Of a stretch of 64,000 nucleotides of DNA, positions 11,468-20,577 are shown one piece after another. The DNA lies in assembly GCA_011050675.1 (NCBI GenBank), contig DRFI01000020.1, positions 434,001 to 498,000 on the forward strand, read 5' to 3'. The translations under genes were made by a program, and so were the position numbers. This DNA is from Maribacter sp. (GTDB lineage Bacteria; Bacteroidota; Bacteroidia; Flavobacteriales; Flavobacteriaceae). The notes beneath the pieces were generated by a model. The model was not told the origin of the DNA and did no database searches. It worked only from the letters and a program-made list of their open reading frames with translations. Positions within the stretch are counted from its first letter, which is position 1, and each line of letters starts with the position of its first letter.

Positions 11468-12610
11468 ATGCGTTATGTATCTTTAATATTCGCACTTTTA
11501 TTTGGGATTACCTCCTATTCTCAAGTGACACAAGAAATATTTGAATCGTTTAAGCTTCAAGAAAGAAGAGACGTTCATTATTATTTTCCAGAGAAAATGG
11601 ATGAAACCAAAAAGTATCCTCTAATCATAGTACTTGATGGAGAGTATCTTTTTGAACAAGTTGTAGCAACATCAAAATTTTATAGCCGTTTTCATGGTAT
11701 GCCACAAAGTATAGTTGTGGGCATAAACCAAAGTGAAAATGACATTAGGTACGAAGACTGTGCCTTTGATCCAGATAGCGGCCTACCATCAGAAAAAGGA
11801 AAAAGTTTTTATGAATTTATAGGCATGGAACTTATACCGTACCTAGACCTTAACTATAGTACAGCACCATTTAAAATGATTGTTGGTTATGATATTACCG
11901 CAAGTTTCATGAACTACTGGTTGTTTAAAGACAACTCTATTTTTGATGGCTATGTAAGTATATCACCTACTCTTGCTCCAGAAATGGAAAGCAGGGTCCC
12001 TATGCGTTTAGGCATTATAGAAAATCAAGTGTTCTATCAATTAATTGTTGAAGGCGAAGACAGCAATGACAAGAAGAGAATTATGTCAATGGATAAGAGC
12101 ATTAAAGCATTAGAAAAAGAATCTTTACATTATTTCTTTGATGAATATAAAAACGCTGATCATATTTCTGTTGCCACATACGGTATCGGCAAGGCATTTG
12201 ACAATATATTCGGAATGTTTAAGCCGATTAGCCCTAAAGAATATAAGACTCAAATACTTACCAGCGAGGAGCCTGTATACGATTATTTAGAAAACAAGTA
12301 CCAAGGCATTGTAGATATGTTTGGCTTTAGTAAACCTGTTGAGCTGAACGATGTAATGGCAATATATGCAGCATCTAGAAAAAAGGAAGATTTTGAATCA
12401 TTAAAACCATTATCTGAACTTTGTAAGAAAGAATACCCAGAAACTATGCTTGGATTTTATTTTGAAGCTGAGTATTACGAACAACTAGGTGAACCTAAAA
12501 AAGCATTAAGAACATTTGAAAAGGCTTTTCAAATGGAAGAAATAGATTTTTTAACTAAAGAAATGGCCCTTGAAAAAATGGATGCACTAAAAGCCGATTT
12601 CGGTTTTTAA
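11468..12610 (+). CDS. Secreted alpha/beta-hydrolase (IroE/Fes-like esterase fold) with C-terminal TPR-like helices
   Basis: 380 residues with a signal peptide (LIFALLFGITSYSQ). The body resembles the putative-esterase family: YPLIIVLDGEYLFEQV near residues 51-66, GINQSENDIRYEDC, and DHISVATYGIGKAF as the likely catalytic-His loop. At the nucleophile elbow, where GxSxG is expected, the sequence is VGYDITASF, so residue 142 is Asp, not Ser. The last 80 residues (YPETMLGFYFEAEYYEQLGEPKKAL) look like a TPR pair. It may use Asp chemistry or bind without hydrolysis. It follows the membrane protein after 26 bases, probably at the end of the pan operon. Confidence 0.8.
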   Translation: MRYVSLIFALLFGITSYSQVTQEIFESFKLQERRDVHYYFPEKMDETKKYPLIIVLDGEYLFEQVVATSKFYSRFHGMPQSIVVGINQSENDIRYEDCAFDPDSGLPSEKGKSFYEFIGMELIPYLDLNYSTAPFKMIVGYDITASFMNYWLFKDNSIFDGYVSISPTLAPEMESRVPMRLGIIENQVFYQLIVEGEDSNDKKRIMSMDKSIKALEKESLHYFFDEYKNADHISVATYGIGKAFDNIFGMFKPISPKEYKTQILTSEEPVYDYLENKYQGIVDMFGFSKPVELNDVMAIYAASRKKEDFESLKPLSELCKKEYPETMLGFYFEAEYYEQLGEPKKALRTFEKAFQMEEIDFLTKEMALEKMDALKADFGF

Positions 12611-12658
12611 ACAGAATTAATAAACGGCTAGTCCCAAATTAGCCCAACCTACTTAATT

Positions 12659-12829
12659 ATGATTAAAATTGACGCAATGTACTTCGTGTTCTCCGGAGTG
12701 CTATTTACTTATTTTGGATTAAAAGGAGAATTTATCTTAGCCTATAACGGTATTGCCTTATTTATGGCTTGGGCTTCATTTTTCCTCGCTTTTAGCGCTA
12801 TTAAAAAAGAAAGATCGAGTGAAAATTAA
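12659..12829 (+). CDS. Small hydrophobic membrane protein (56 residues)
   Basis: Read by hand: MIKIDAMYFVFSGVLFTYFG at the start and AIKKERSSEN at the end, with two hydrophobic segments (about 7-20 and 25-48) and a positively charged tail. It lies between the esterase-like gene and radA on the same strand, with 48 bases before it. The family is not recognised. The clean reading frame, ATG, two membrane helices and charge distribution support a real gene. Confidence 0.6.
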   Translation: MIKIDAMYFVFSGVLFTYFGLKGEFILAYNGIALFMAWASFFLAFSAIKKERSSEN

Positions 12830-12901
12830 TTTTTAATTTCTTTCTAAGATATACTCGCTTCAAACTTCTTGCTACCTTTAGCCACACCTTAAAAGCTAAA
12901 G

Positions 12902-14263
12902 ATGGCCAAAACAAAAACTGCATTTTTTTGTCAAAATTGCGGAAATCAATATGCGAAATGGGTTGGACAATGTTCTGCCTGTAAACAATGGAATACCGTT
13001 GTTGAAGAGGTTGTCCAAAAAGAAGAAAAAGCAAATTGGAAGTCGCCTTCACAAGCATCAAAAAGAGTATCTAAACCTCTATTGGTCAATGAAATTAGCA
13101 TTGAAAAAGAGGTGCGCCTAAACACGTTTGATCTTGAATTCAATAGAGTTCTTGGAGGAGGTCTAGTACCTGGCGCCCTAGTTCTACTTGGCGGTGAACC
13201 TGGGGTTGGAAAAAGCACTCTATTACTTCAAATCGCACTAAAACTACCCTATAAAACCTTATATGTTTCTGGTGAAGAAAGCCAAAAACAAATAAAAATG
13301 CGAGCCGATAGAATTTACGCTAATAGCGAGACATGTTTTATTCTAACGGAAACGAAAACCCAAAACATCTTTAAACAAATTGAAGCTACAGAACCAGATA
13401 TTGTAGTTATAGATTCTATACAGACCCTACATTCGGATTATATAGAATCTGCTGCCGGAAGCATTTCACAAATTCGCGAGTGCACCGCAGAACTTATAAA
13501 ATTTGCAAAAGAAACCAACACCCCTGTAATACTTATTGGACATATTACTAAAGATGGTTCAATTGCCGGACCTAAAATTTTGGAACACATGGTTGACACC
13601 GTTCTTCAGTTTGAGGGTGACCGTAATTATGTTTATCGTATTCTAAGGTCATTAAAAAACAGATTTGGCTCGACCGCAGAACTTGGCATATACGAGATGC
13701 AAGGTAGCGGACTTAGAGAGGTAAATAACCCTTCTGAAGTACTTGTTTCTAAAAATGATGATGGATTAAGCGGTACGGCAATTGCTTCTACCGTTGAAGG
13801 AATGCGACCGCTACTTATAGAAATACAAGCTTTGGTAAGTACCGCCGTCTACGGAACACCTCAGCGATCAACTACGGGTTACAATGCCAAGAGACTTAAT
13901 ATGTTATTGGCAGTTTTAGAAAAACGTGCAGGCTTTAAACTAGGCGCAAAGGATGTTTTCCTGAATATAACCGGCGGAATTTCTGTTGATGACCCAGCTA
14001 TAGACTTAGCTGTAATAGCGGCAATTCTTTCTAGCAACGAAGACATTCCCATAGATAAAGGAATTTGTTTTGCTGCAGAAGTAGGTTTAGCAGGTGAAAT
14101 TAGACCAGTACAACGAGTAGAACAGCGTATTCTTGAAGCAGAAAAATTAGGCTACACCACAATTATCATATCTAAAAATAATAAGATAGGGCTGAAATCA
14201 ACCAAAATAAAAATACTGCTAGCTTCTAAAATTGAAGAAGTTGCCCGTAGTTTATTTGGCTAA
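12902..14263 (+). CDS. radA: DNA repair protein RadA (Sms)
   Basis: 453 residues, the usual RadA length. It is a hexameric RecA-like helicase that promotes branch migration during recombination and repair. The N-terminal zinc finger has four Cys (C10, C13, C24, C27: CQNCGNQYAKWVGQCSAC). The RecA-like core has Walker A GEPGVGKSTLL (about 98-108), Walker B VVIDSIQ and the RadA-specific KNRFGST motif. The Lon-like C-terminal domain is present (NITGGISVDDPAIDLA). The start is the ATG at 12902. The stop overlaps the convergent 35-residue peptide gene by four bases. Confidence 0.98.
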   Translation: MAKTKTAFFCQNCGNQYAKWVGQCSACKQWNTVVEEVVQKEEKANWKSPSQASKRVSKPLLVNEISIEKEVRLNTFDLEFNRVLGGGLVPGALVLLGGEPGVGKSTLLLQIALKLPYKTLYVSGEESQKQIKMRADRIYANSETCFILTETKTQNIFKQIEATEPDIVVIDSIQTLHSDYIESAAGSISQIRECTAELIKFAKETNTPVILIGHITKDGSIAGPKILEHMVDTVLQFEGDRNYVYRILRSLKNRFGSTAELGIYEMQGSGLREVNNPSEVLVSKNDDGLSGTAIASTVEGMRPLLIEIQALVSTAVYGTPQRSTTGYNAKRLNMLLAVLEKRAGFKLGAKDVFLNITGGISVDDPAIDLAVIAAILSSNEDIPIDKGICFAAEVGLAGEIRPVQRVEQRILEAEKLGYTTIIISKNNKIGLKSTKIKILLASKIEEVARSLFG

Positions 14264-14367
14264 CGTTTATCTCTCATTATTCTGGCCATGACCATGATAA
14301 TAACGATTACGATTATAATGAGGATAATTTGTCCGAATCCGACATTTAATAAAACTAGGCTACTCAT
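14260..14367 (-). CDS. Tiny membrane peptide (35 residues)
   Basis: From the ATG at 14367: MSSLVLLNVGFGQIILIIIV and onward, ending ARIMRDKR, which is one strongly hydrophobic helix and a basic tail. The ATG is one base past the stop of the upstream Tas-like gene (TAATATG), typical of translational coupling. The NVGFGQIILII start recalls TatA-type N-termini, but no amphipathic helix follows, so Tat function is not claimed. Confidence 0.45.
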   Translation of the reverse strand: MSSLVLLNVGFGQIILIIIVIVIIMVMARIMRDKR

Positions 14368-14368
14368 A

Positions 14369-15409
14369 TTAAGGTGCAGGATTAGGTATTGAATTGTGAA
14401 TGGCTTCGATTTTCTCAATAATATCTTCCGACAAATTAACGCCAATACTGCCAATGTTCTCTTCTAATTGACGCATATTCGTTGCCCCAATAATAGTACT
14501 TGTCACAAAAGGTCTGGTATTCACAAACGCCAAGGCCATTTGCGCTAAGGTTAGGTCATTTGCCTGTGCTAATTCGTAATATTTTTTTGTAGCCTCTACA
14601 GCCGTTTCGCCGATATATCTATTATACTGAGGAAACAAACTTAACCGCGACCCTTCTGGCATTCTATCACCTAAATATTTACCACTTAACGCACCAAAGC
14701 CCATAGGAGAATAAGCTAACAACCCGACTTGCTCTCTTATTGCAATTTCTGCCATACCTACCTCAAACAACCTATTCAATAAACTATAAGGATTTTGAAT
14801 GGTTATGGTTCTAGGTAATGTACCATGAACTTTACTTTCCTCTAAAAAGCGCATAGTTCCCCATGGTGTTTCATTAGAAATACCTACATGCTTAATTTTA
14901 CCTTCACGAATTAAATCTCGCATGGTTTCTAATACCTGATGAATATTATCTTCCCAATGGTCAGATATATCATGTTTATAACCTCTCTGTCCAAAATAAT
15001 TAGTGCTACGATCTGGCCAATGCAATTGATACAAATCAATATAATCTGTTTGTAAACGGGTTAGACTACCTTCGACCGCTTCTATTATAGATTCCCTTGT
15101 AAAGCCTGTAGAACGAATGAATTTGGTCATTTCGGCTTTTCCAGCAATCTTAGATGCTAGAACAACATCTTCTCTATTACCATTTTTCTTGAACCAATTT
15201 CCAATAATTTTCTCGGTAGCGGCATACCTGTCTTTATGTGCCGGAACCGGATATAACTCTGCTGTATCTAAAAAATTAACACCTTTATCAATAGCGTAGT
15301 TTATTTGCTCATGACCTTCTTCTTCGGTGTTTTGATTACCCCAAGTCATTGTGCCTAGACATATTTTACTTACTTCAATATCTGTGTGCGGTAAATTGGT
15401 ATAAATCAT
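14369..15409 (-). CDS. tas: Aldo/keto reductase, Tas family
   Basis: 346 residues, the same length as E. coli Tas. It is a probable NADPH-dependent reductase of the AKR (TIM-barrel) superfamily in the cytosol. The catalytic pair is Asp48 and Tyr53 in FLDTAELYPVP, the Lys is in VLASKIAG and the His in LYQLHWPDRS. The Tas-like features MTWGNQNTEEEGHEQ and AELYPVP match that subgroup. The physiological substrate is not known. A possible promoter (TAGTTTTG at 15439-15446, minus strand) lies 30 bases upstream. The coupled 35-residue peptide follows. Confidence 0.93.
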   Translation of the reverse strand: MIYTNLPHTDIEVSKICLGTMTWGNQNTEEEGHEQINYAIDKGVNFLDTAELYPVPAHKDRYAATEKIIGNWFKKNGNREDVVLASKIAGKAEMTKFIRSTGFTRESIIEAVEGSLTRLQTDYIDLYQLHWPDRSTNYFGQRGYKHDISDHWEDNIHQVLETMRDLIREGKIKHVGISNETPWGTMRFLEESKVHGTLPRTITIQNPYSLLNRLFEVGMAEIAIREQVGLLAYSPMGFGALSGKYLGDRMPEGSRLSLFPQYNRYIGETAVEATKKYYELAQANDLTLAQMALAFVNTRPFVTSTIIGATNMRQLEENIGSIGVNLSEDIIEKIEAIHNSIPNPAP

Positions 15410-15479
15410 TCAACTTAATTATTTGCGAATATTAAATACAAAACTACTAAATAAACTAAGGGTACTTGCACCCTTTTGG

Positions 15480-16244
15480 TTAACTCTCTACCTCTATTAA
15501 AATAGGACAATGATCACTATGTTTTGCTTCCGATAAAATTACCGATCTAGTTAATCTATCCTTTAAAGTAACTGCAACCAGAGCATAATCTAATCGCCAT
15601 CCTTTATTATTATTTCTAGCGTTTGCCCTATAACTCCACCAAGTATAATTATCTGGTTCAGCATTAAATTCCCTGAAGCTATCTATAAAACCACTCTTCA
15701 AAAAATCTCCTAACCATTCTCGCTCGACTGGCAAGAATCCCGAAACATTTTTTAATCCGACAGGATTGTGAATATCTATAGCTTCGTGGCAAACATTATA
15801 GTCGCCAAGTATTATTAAATTAGGATTCGTTAATCTCAACTTATTCGCATATTCCTGAAAATCTGCCATATACGTAAGTTTATGATCTAAACGCTGCATA
15901 TTTGTACCAGATGGCAAATACATACTCATAACAGAAATATCTCCAAAATCTGCTCGAATATTTCTTCCCTCAAAATCCATATAATCAATACCAGTACCAA
16001 AAACAACCTTGTCTGGTTTAGTCTTAGATAGTATAGCCACACCACTATATCCCTTCTTTTGCGCACTATACCAATAATTGTATTTATAACCTGCGTCTTC
16101 AAATAGAGAAAGATCTAATTGATCTTCATTTGCCTTTATCTCTTGCAAGCAAACAACATCTGGAGACACGGCACCCAACCAATCTAAAAATCCTTTTCTA
16201 ATTGCCGCCCTAATTCCGTTTACATTATAGGATATGATTTTCAT
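15480..16244 (-). CDS. xth: Exodeoxyribonuclease III (AP endonuclease)
   Basis: 254 residues. It cuts DNA 5' of abasic sites and degrades 3' ends in base excision repair. The EEP-fold catalytic motifs are present: SYNVNGIRAA, VVCLQEIKA (metal-binding Glu), YSGVAILSK, LGDYNVCHEAIDIHNP, WRLDYALV and the terminal SDHCPILIEV. There is no signal peptide, so it acts in the cytosol, unlike the secreted EEP protein at 32.7 kb. It is divergent from the outer-membrane barrel gene at 16360. Confidence 0.97.
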   Translation of the reverse strand: MKIISYNVNGIRAAIRKGFLDWLGAVSPDVVCLQEIKANEDQLDLSLFEDAGYKYNYWYSAQKKGYSGVAILSKTKPDKVVFGTGIDYMDFEGRNIRADFGDISVMSMYLPSGTNMQRLDHKLTYMADFQEYANKLRLTNPNLIILGDYNVCHEAIDIHNPVGLKNVSGFLPVEREWLGDFLKSGFIDSFREFNAEPDNYTWWSYRANARNNNKGWRLDYALVAVTLKDRLTRSVILSEAKHSDHCPILIEVES

Positions 16245-16359
16245 CTATCTTCATTTTGGCTTAAAAATAAAAAAGAGTTAAAGATTAAAGGTGCATACTT
16301 TCTATTAAAATCATAATTTCACAGCTTTTAAATATTATTTGCATATTAAAACGCATCTC

Positions 16360-16881
16360 ATGTACAAGTTTATTCTTTTCCTTGCATTATTATTTATAAC
16401 TACTTCTTCATTTGCTCAGGCTTATCGCAATGATGAAAACGGCCATGAAGTAAAGCTGAACATTGGTCAATTTTTAGTTTCCACTACAGTTGAATTTGGT
16501 TATGAATATTACATAAATGAAGATACCAGTATTGGCGGGACCCTATATTTTGATGGAAAAGCAACAGATTATAACGGTAGCTTTGGTATTGGTCCTAATC
16601 TAAGGGCTTATTTTGGCTACGGACCAAAAAGTGGCTTATTTGCAGAAATTTTTGGACTTTATTACACAGGCGAAGATGATGACGATTCTGAAAATTTAGG
16701 TAATAGAAATTACGACTATTCTACCGTAGCCCTAGGTTTAGGCAGTGGTTATAAATGGGCAACAAGGAGCCAAAAATTTACAATTGAACTAAATGGTGGT
16801 TTAGGTAGAAATATTAATCCTGAAGATTTTCAAAATGACTTTATGTTCAAAGCCGGTTTATCTTTAGGTTTCCGCTTTTAA
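16360..16881 (+). CDS. Small outer-membrane beta-barrel protein
   Basis: 173 residues from the ATG at 16360. A longer frame opens at a TTG (16339), but the ATG gives a clean signal peptide (YKFILFLALLFITTSSFAQ). The rest has alternating aromatic/glycine strands and ends in SLGFRF, a typical C-terminal barrel signal with terminal Phe. It is most like an 8-strand OmpX/OmpW-type porin-like barrel. The function is unknown. A TonB receptor follows after 26 bases, so the two are probably co-transcribed. Confidence 0.75.
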   Translation: MYKFILFLALLFITTSSFAQAYRNDENGHEVKLNIGQFLVSTTVEFGYEYYINEDTSIGGTLYFDGKATDYNGSFGIGPNLRAYFGYGPKSGLFAEIFGLYYTGEDDDDSENLGNRNYDYSTVALGLGSGYKWATRSQKFTIELNGGLGRNINPEDFQNDFMFKAGLSLGFRF

Positions 16882-16907
16882 TAGGTATTTTTGGGGTTTA
16901 TACCTCT

Positions 16908-18995
16908 ATGAACAAAATATTACTGCTATTATCGCTTATCATTATTTCATCAAATCTTTTTGCACAAACTACTGTTGAGAATGATAGTATCACTCAATTA
17001 AACGAAGTAATTGTAATAGATACGCTTACTGCCAAAAATGCTATCGGCATCATTCCTTCGAAGACTATTGGCGCTACGACTTTTTCAAATTATAGTCCGG
17101 TTGATTTTATCAGTTCCATTAATCAAATCTCTGGTTTATATGCCCTATCTGGCGCACTTAATACTAATAGAATTACAATAAGAGGTGTGGGCTCTAGAAC
17201 TCCTTTTGGCACTGATAAACTTAGACTTTATTATAATAATATTCCTGTCACCAACGGCACAGGGTCTTCAACTATAGAGGCATTTGATTTGGAAAACTTA
17301 ACTTCTGTTGAAGTTATTAAAGGTCCTAAAGGATCAGGATTTGGAACCAACTTAGGTGGCGCTATTATTTTAAATACAAAACAACTTAGCAACCAAACTA
17401 CTAAGCTTACAAATAACACAACAATAGGTTCTTACGGTTTATTCAAAAATAGCCTAGGATTTACGCATTCTCAGGACGATTTCTATATGACTTTTCAATA
17501 TGGACATATGGAAATCGACGGGTATCGAGAAAACAACAGATTTGAACGTGATGGTTTCTTATTAAATACAATTTTTAAACTCACTGAAAAAAGTGAAATT
17601 GGACTGTTGGTAAATCATATTGATTACTCTGCACAAATTGCAAGCTCAATAGACCAAGAAGACTTTGATGAAGACCCTACACAAGCTGCATTTACTTGGA
17701 AATCATCAAAAGGATATGAAGATAACAACTATAGCCTTATAGGGCTATCACACACATACAAGGCTAGTTCCAAACTAAAAAACACAACTAGTTTATTCTA
17801 TACTTATTTAGACCATTACGAACCTGCACCCTTTAATATTTTAGATGAAAACACGAATGGATACGGGCTAAGAACTTTGTTTTCTGGCAATATTAATATT
17901 TTAGATAATTCTCTTTTTTACACTTTTGGCGGCGAACTTTATAAAGATGAATATTCTTGGGGAACTTTTGACAACCTATACGAAGAGAATAATGGCAATG
18001 GAAGTCTACAAGGTGAGAGGCTATCTCAGAATAAAGAATTTCGCAGTCAAATAAACGCATTTGCTACTACCTCTTATTCTTTAACAACTAAATTGACTGC
18101 CCAATTAGGATTAAACATCAATAAAACCCAATATGATTTTAGGGACCTATTCAATTCAGGAGCAACTAATACTAGTGCCAACAGAGACTTTAAAGCACTA
18201 TTCTTACCAAGTTTAGATGTTAATTACACTGTTTCACCAACCAATCAACTTTACGCAAATATTAGCCGTGGATTTTCTAATCCAAGTCTTGAGGAGACGT
18301 TAACTCCTGAAGGAATAATTAACCCTGAAATCGTTCAAGAAACTGGTACAAACTATGAGTTAGGTATCAAACATAAAAGCCTAGATGATAGACTAAAATT
18401 AGATGTCGCTTTTTACCTAATGCCCATTAAAAATTTATTGGTAGCTAAACGTGTTAGTGATAACCAATATATTGGTCGTAACGCTGGTGAAACAAAACAC
18501 CAAGGTGTTGATCTGGATTTGAGTTACAACATTAAGATTTCTGACAAAATAAAAATTTCACCATTTATAAGTTACACCTATAGCAATCACAAATTTGTAG
18601 ATTTTATAGATGAAGAAGCTAATGAGGATTATTCTGAAAATCCATTGACCGGAGTACCAAAAAATAAAATAAACTCAGGAATACAGACCAATTTCGGTAA
18701 TGGTTTGTTCGCAAATATCACTCATCAATTTATTGACGAAATTCCGCTTACAGACGCAAATTCTCTTTACAGTGATTTTTTCAATATTTTAAACTTGAAA
18801 TTAGGTTATAAGAATCAAATATCAGAAAAGCTACGAGTAGGATTAGAATTTGGCATCAACAATTTAACCAATACAAAATATGCACAGTCGGTTTTAATAA
18901 ATGCTAATGGATTTGGAGGAAATGCCCCAAGGTATTTCTACCCTGGGAACAATCTAAATTATTATGGTGGTGTAAAATTAACCTACACCTTGTAG
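16908..18995 (+). CDS. TonB-dependent receptor without regulatory-like domain
   Basis: 695 residues. After the signal peptide (LLLLSLIIISSNLFAQ) it goes straight into a TonB-box-like stretch (TQLNEVIVIDT) and the plug (RITIRGVGSRTPFGTD, then VEVIKGPKGSGFGTNLGGAI), followed by the barrel. It ends in KLTYTL. This short, FecA/siderophore-like layout differs from the carboxypeptidase-domain receptors in the window, which suggests a small metal chelate; the substrate is not identifiable from sequence alone. It forms a likely pair with the small barrel upstream. Its stop is one base from the convergent glyS stop. Confidence 0.9.
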   Translation: MNKILLLLSLIIISSNLFAQTTVENDSITQLNEVIVIDTLTAKNAIGIIPSKTIGATTFSNYSPVDFISSINQISGLYALSGALNTNRITIRGVGSRTPFGTDKLRLYYNNIPVTNGTGSSTIEAFDLENLTSVEVIKGPKGSGFGTNLGGAIILNTKQLSNQTTKLTNNTTIGSYGLFKNSLGFTHSQDDFYMTFQYGHMEIDGYRENNRFERDGFLLNTIFKLTEKSEIGLLVNHIDYSAQIASSIDQEDFDEDPTQAAFTWKSSKGYEDNNYSLIGLSHTYKASSKLKNTTSLFYTYLDHYEPAPFNILDENTNGYGLRTLFSGNINILDNSLFYTFGGELYKDEYSWGTFDNLYEENNGNGSLQGERLSQNKEFRSQINAFATTSYSLTTKLTAQLGLNINKTQYDFRDLFNSGATNTSANRDFKALFLPSLDVNYTVSPTNQLYANISRGFSNPSLEETLTPEGIINPEIVQETGTNYELGIKHKSLDDRLKLDVAFYLMPIKNLLVAKRVSDNQYIGRNAGETKHQGVDLDLSYNIKISDKIKISPFISYTYSNHKFVDFIDEEANEDYSENPLTGVPKNKINSGIQTNFGNGLFANITHQFIDEIPLTDANSLYSDFFNILNLKLGYKNQISEKLRVGLEFGINNLTNTKYAQSVLINANGFGGNAPRYFYPGNNLNYYGGVKLTYTL

Positions 18996-18996
18996 T

Positions 18997-20541
18997 CTAT
19001 TCTATTTTCTTCAACCACGTTTTCATATCAACCGCATCATGAATAATACCATTCAATGCCGATATAGCAACACGTTCTTGTTCCATAGAATCTCTATGTC
19101 TAATAGTAACAGTTTGATCTTCTAATGTTTGATGATCAACTGTAATACAGAAAGGAGTACCATTAGCGTCTTGTCTTCTGTAACGTCTACCAACTGCATC
19201 TTTTTCATCGTAGGTAACGTTAAAGTCCCACTTAAGGTCGTCTACAATACTATGAGCTATCTCTGGCAAACCATCTTTCTTCAATAATGGTAAAATTGCA
19301 GCTTTTACAGGTGCTAAAACCGCTGGTAATTTAAGAACGGTTCTAGTAGTATTGTTCTCTAATTCTTCTTCTTTAAGTGAGTTTGAAAATACTGCCAAGA
19401 ACATTCTATCCAAACCAATAGATGTTTCTAATACATAAGGCACGTAGTTTTTATTTACCTCGTGATCAAAATATTGTAATTTCTTACCTGAGAACTTCTC
19501 ATGACTACTTAAATCAAAATCGGTACGTGAGTGAATTCCTTCTAATTCTTTAAAACCGAATGGAAAACGAAATTCTATATCTGATGCCGCATCGGCGTAA
19601 TGTGCCAATTTCTCATGATCATGAAAACGATAATTATCTTTTCCTAAACCTAATGACAAGTGCCATTTCATTCTTTTTTCTTTCCAGATTTCATACCATT
19701 CTTTTTGAGTACCTGGTTGAATAAAAAATTGCATTTCCATTTGTTCAAACTCACGCATTCTAAAAATGAACTGTCTAGCAACGATTTCATTTCTAAATGC
19801 TTTACCGGTCTGGGCGATTCCGAAAGGAAGTTTCATACGACCAGATTTTTGAACATTCAAGAAGTTCACAAAAATACCCTGCGCAGTTTCTGGTCTTAGA
19901 AATAAGTCCATAGCACTTTCTGCATTGGCACCTAATTTTGTACCGAACATTAAATTGAACTGCCTTACATCTGTCCAGTTTTTAGACCCTGACATTGGAC
20001 AAGCAATATCCAACTCTTCTATAAGTGCTTTTACATCAGCCAAATCTTCATTTTGTAAAGATTTACCTAACCTGCTTAAAATTGTTTTTCCCTGTTCTTG
20101 ATAATCAACTACACGCTGATTTGTCTTTAAAAAAGTCTCTTTATCAAAAGCTTCTCCAAAACGCTTTGCAGCTTTATTGACCTCTTTTTCAATTTTAGCA
20201 TCAATTTTAGCAACATAATCTTCTACTAAAACATCTGCTCTATATCTTTTCTTTGAATCTTTGTTATCTATTAATGGATCATTAAAAGCATCTATATGCC
20301 CCGATGCCTTCCATGTTAAAGGATGCATGAAAATAGAAGAATCTAGCCCAACTATATTGTCATTAAGTTGCACCATGGCTTTCCACCAATACTCGCGTAT
20401 ATTCTTTTTTAGTTCTGCACCGTTTTGACCATAGTCATACACAGCACTTAACCCATCATAAATTTCACTAGATTGAAATACATAACCGTATTCCTTGGCG
20501 TGAGAAATTACACGCTTAAAATCATCTTCTTGCTTTGCCAT
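18997..20541 (-). CDS. glyS: Glycyl-tRNA synthetase (single-chain, eukaryotic/archaeal type)
   Basis: 514 residues. It charges tRNA-Gly. This is the alpha2 class IIa enzyme, not the alpha2beta2 GlyQ-GlyS form. Landmarks are GYVFQSSEIYDGLSAVYDYG at the start, motif 2 (FRNEIVARQFIFRMREFEQMEMQ), motif 3 (ETSIGLDRMFLAV) and a C-terminal anticodon-binding domain (LAPVKAAILPL, then DAVGRRYRRQDANGTPFCI). A TATTTTTG box at 20546-20553 on the minus strand lies only 5 bases upstream of the ATG; if used, the mRNA would be nearly leaderless. The coiled-coil gene upstream is 36 bases away. Confidence 0.97.
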   Translation of the reverse strand: MAKQEDDFKRVISHAKEYGYVFQSSEIYDGLSAVYDYGQNGAELKKNIREYWWKAMVQLNDNIVGLDSSIFMHPLTWKASGHIDAFNDPLIDNKDSKKRYRADVLVEDYVAKIDAKIEKEVNKAAKRFGEAFDKETFLKTNQRVVDYQEQGKTILSRLGKSLQNEDLADVKALIEELDIACPMSGSKNWTDVRQFNLMFGTKLGANAESAMDLFLRPETAQGIFVNFLNVQKSGRMKLPFGIAQTGKAFRNEIVARQFIFRMREFEQMEMQFFIQPGTQKEWYEIWKEKRMKWHLSLGLGKDNYRFHDHEKLAHYADAASDIEFRFPFGFKELEGIHSRTDFDLSSHEKFSGKKLQYFDHEVNKNYVPYVLETSIGLDRMFLAVFSNSLKEEELENNTTRTVLKLPAVLAPVKAAILPLLKKDGLPEIAHSIVDDLKWDFNVTYDEKDAVGRRYRRQDANGTPFCITVDHQTLEDQTVTIRHRDSMEQERVAISALNGIIHDAVDMKTWLKKIE

Positions 20542-20577
20542 GAGGCAAAAATAGGATAATAGCCTAAAAAAATAATA

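Noticed and set aside
14260..14367. TatA identity for the 35-residue peptide
   Set aside because: The hydrophobic start resembles TatA, but there is no FGxxKLP hinge or amphipathic helix.
20546..20553. Exact TAnnTTTG box directly before glyS
   Set aside because: No -33 element at the right distance; an isolated 6-base match is likely by chance, so it is only mentioned under glyS.
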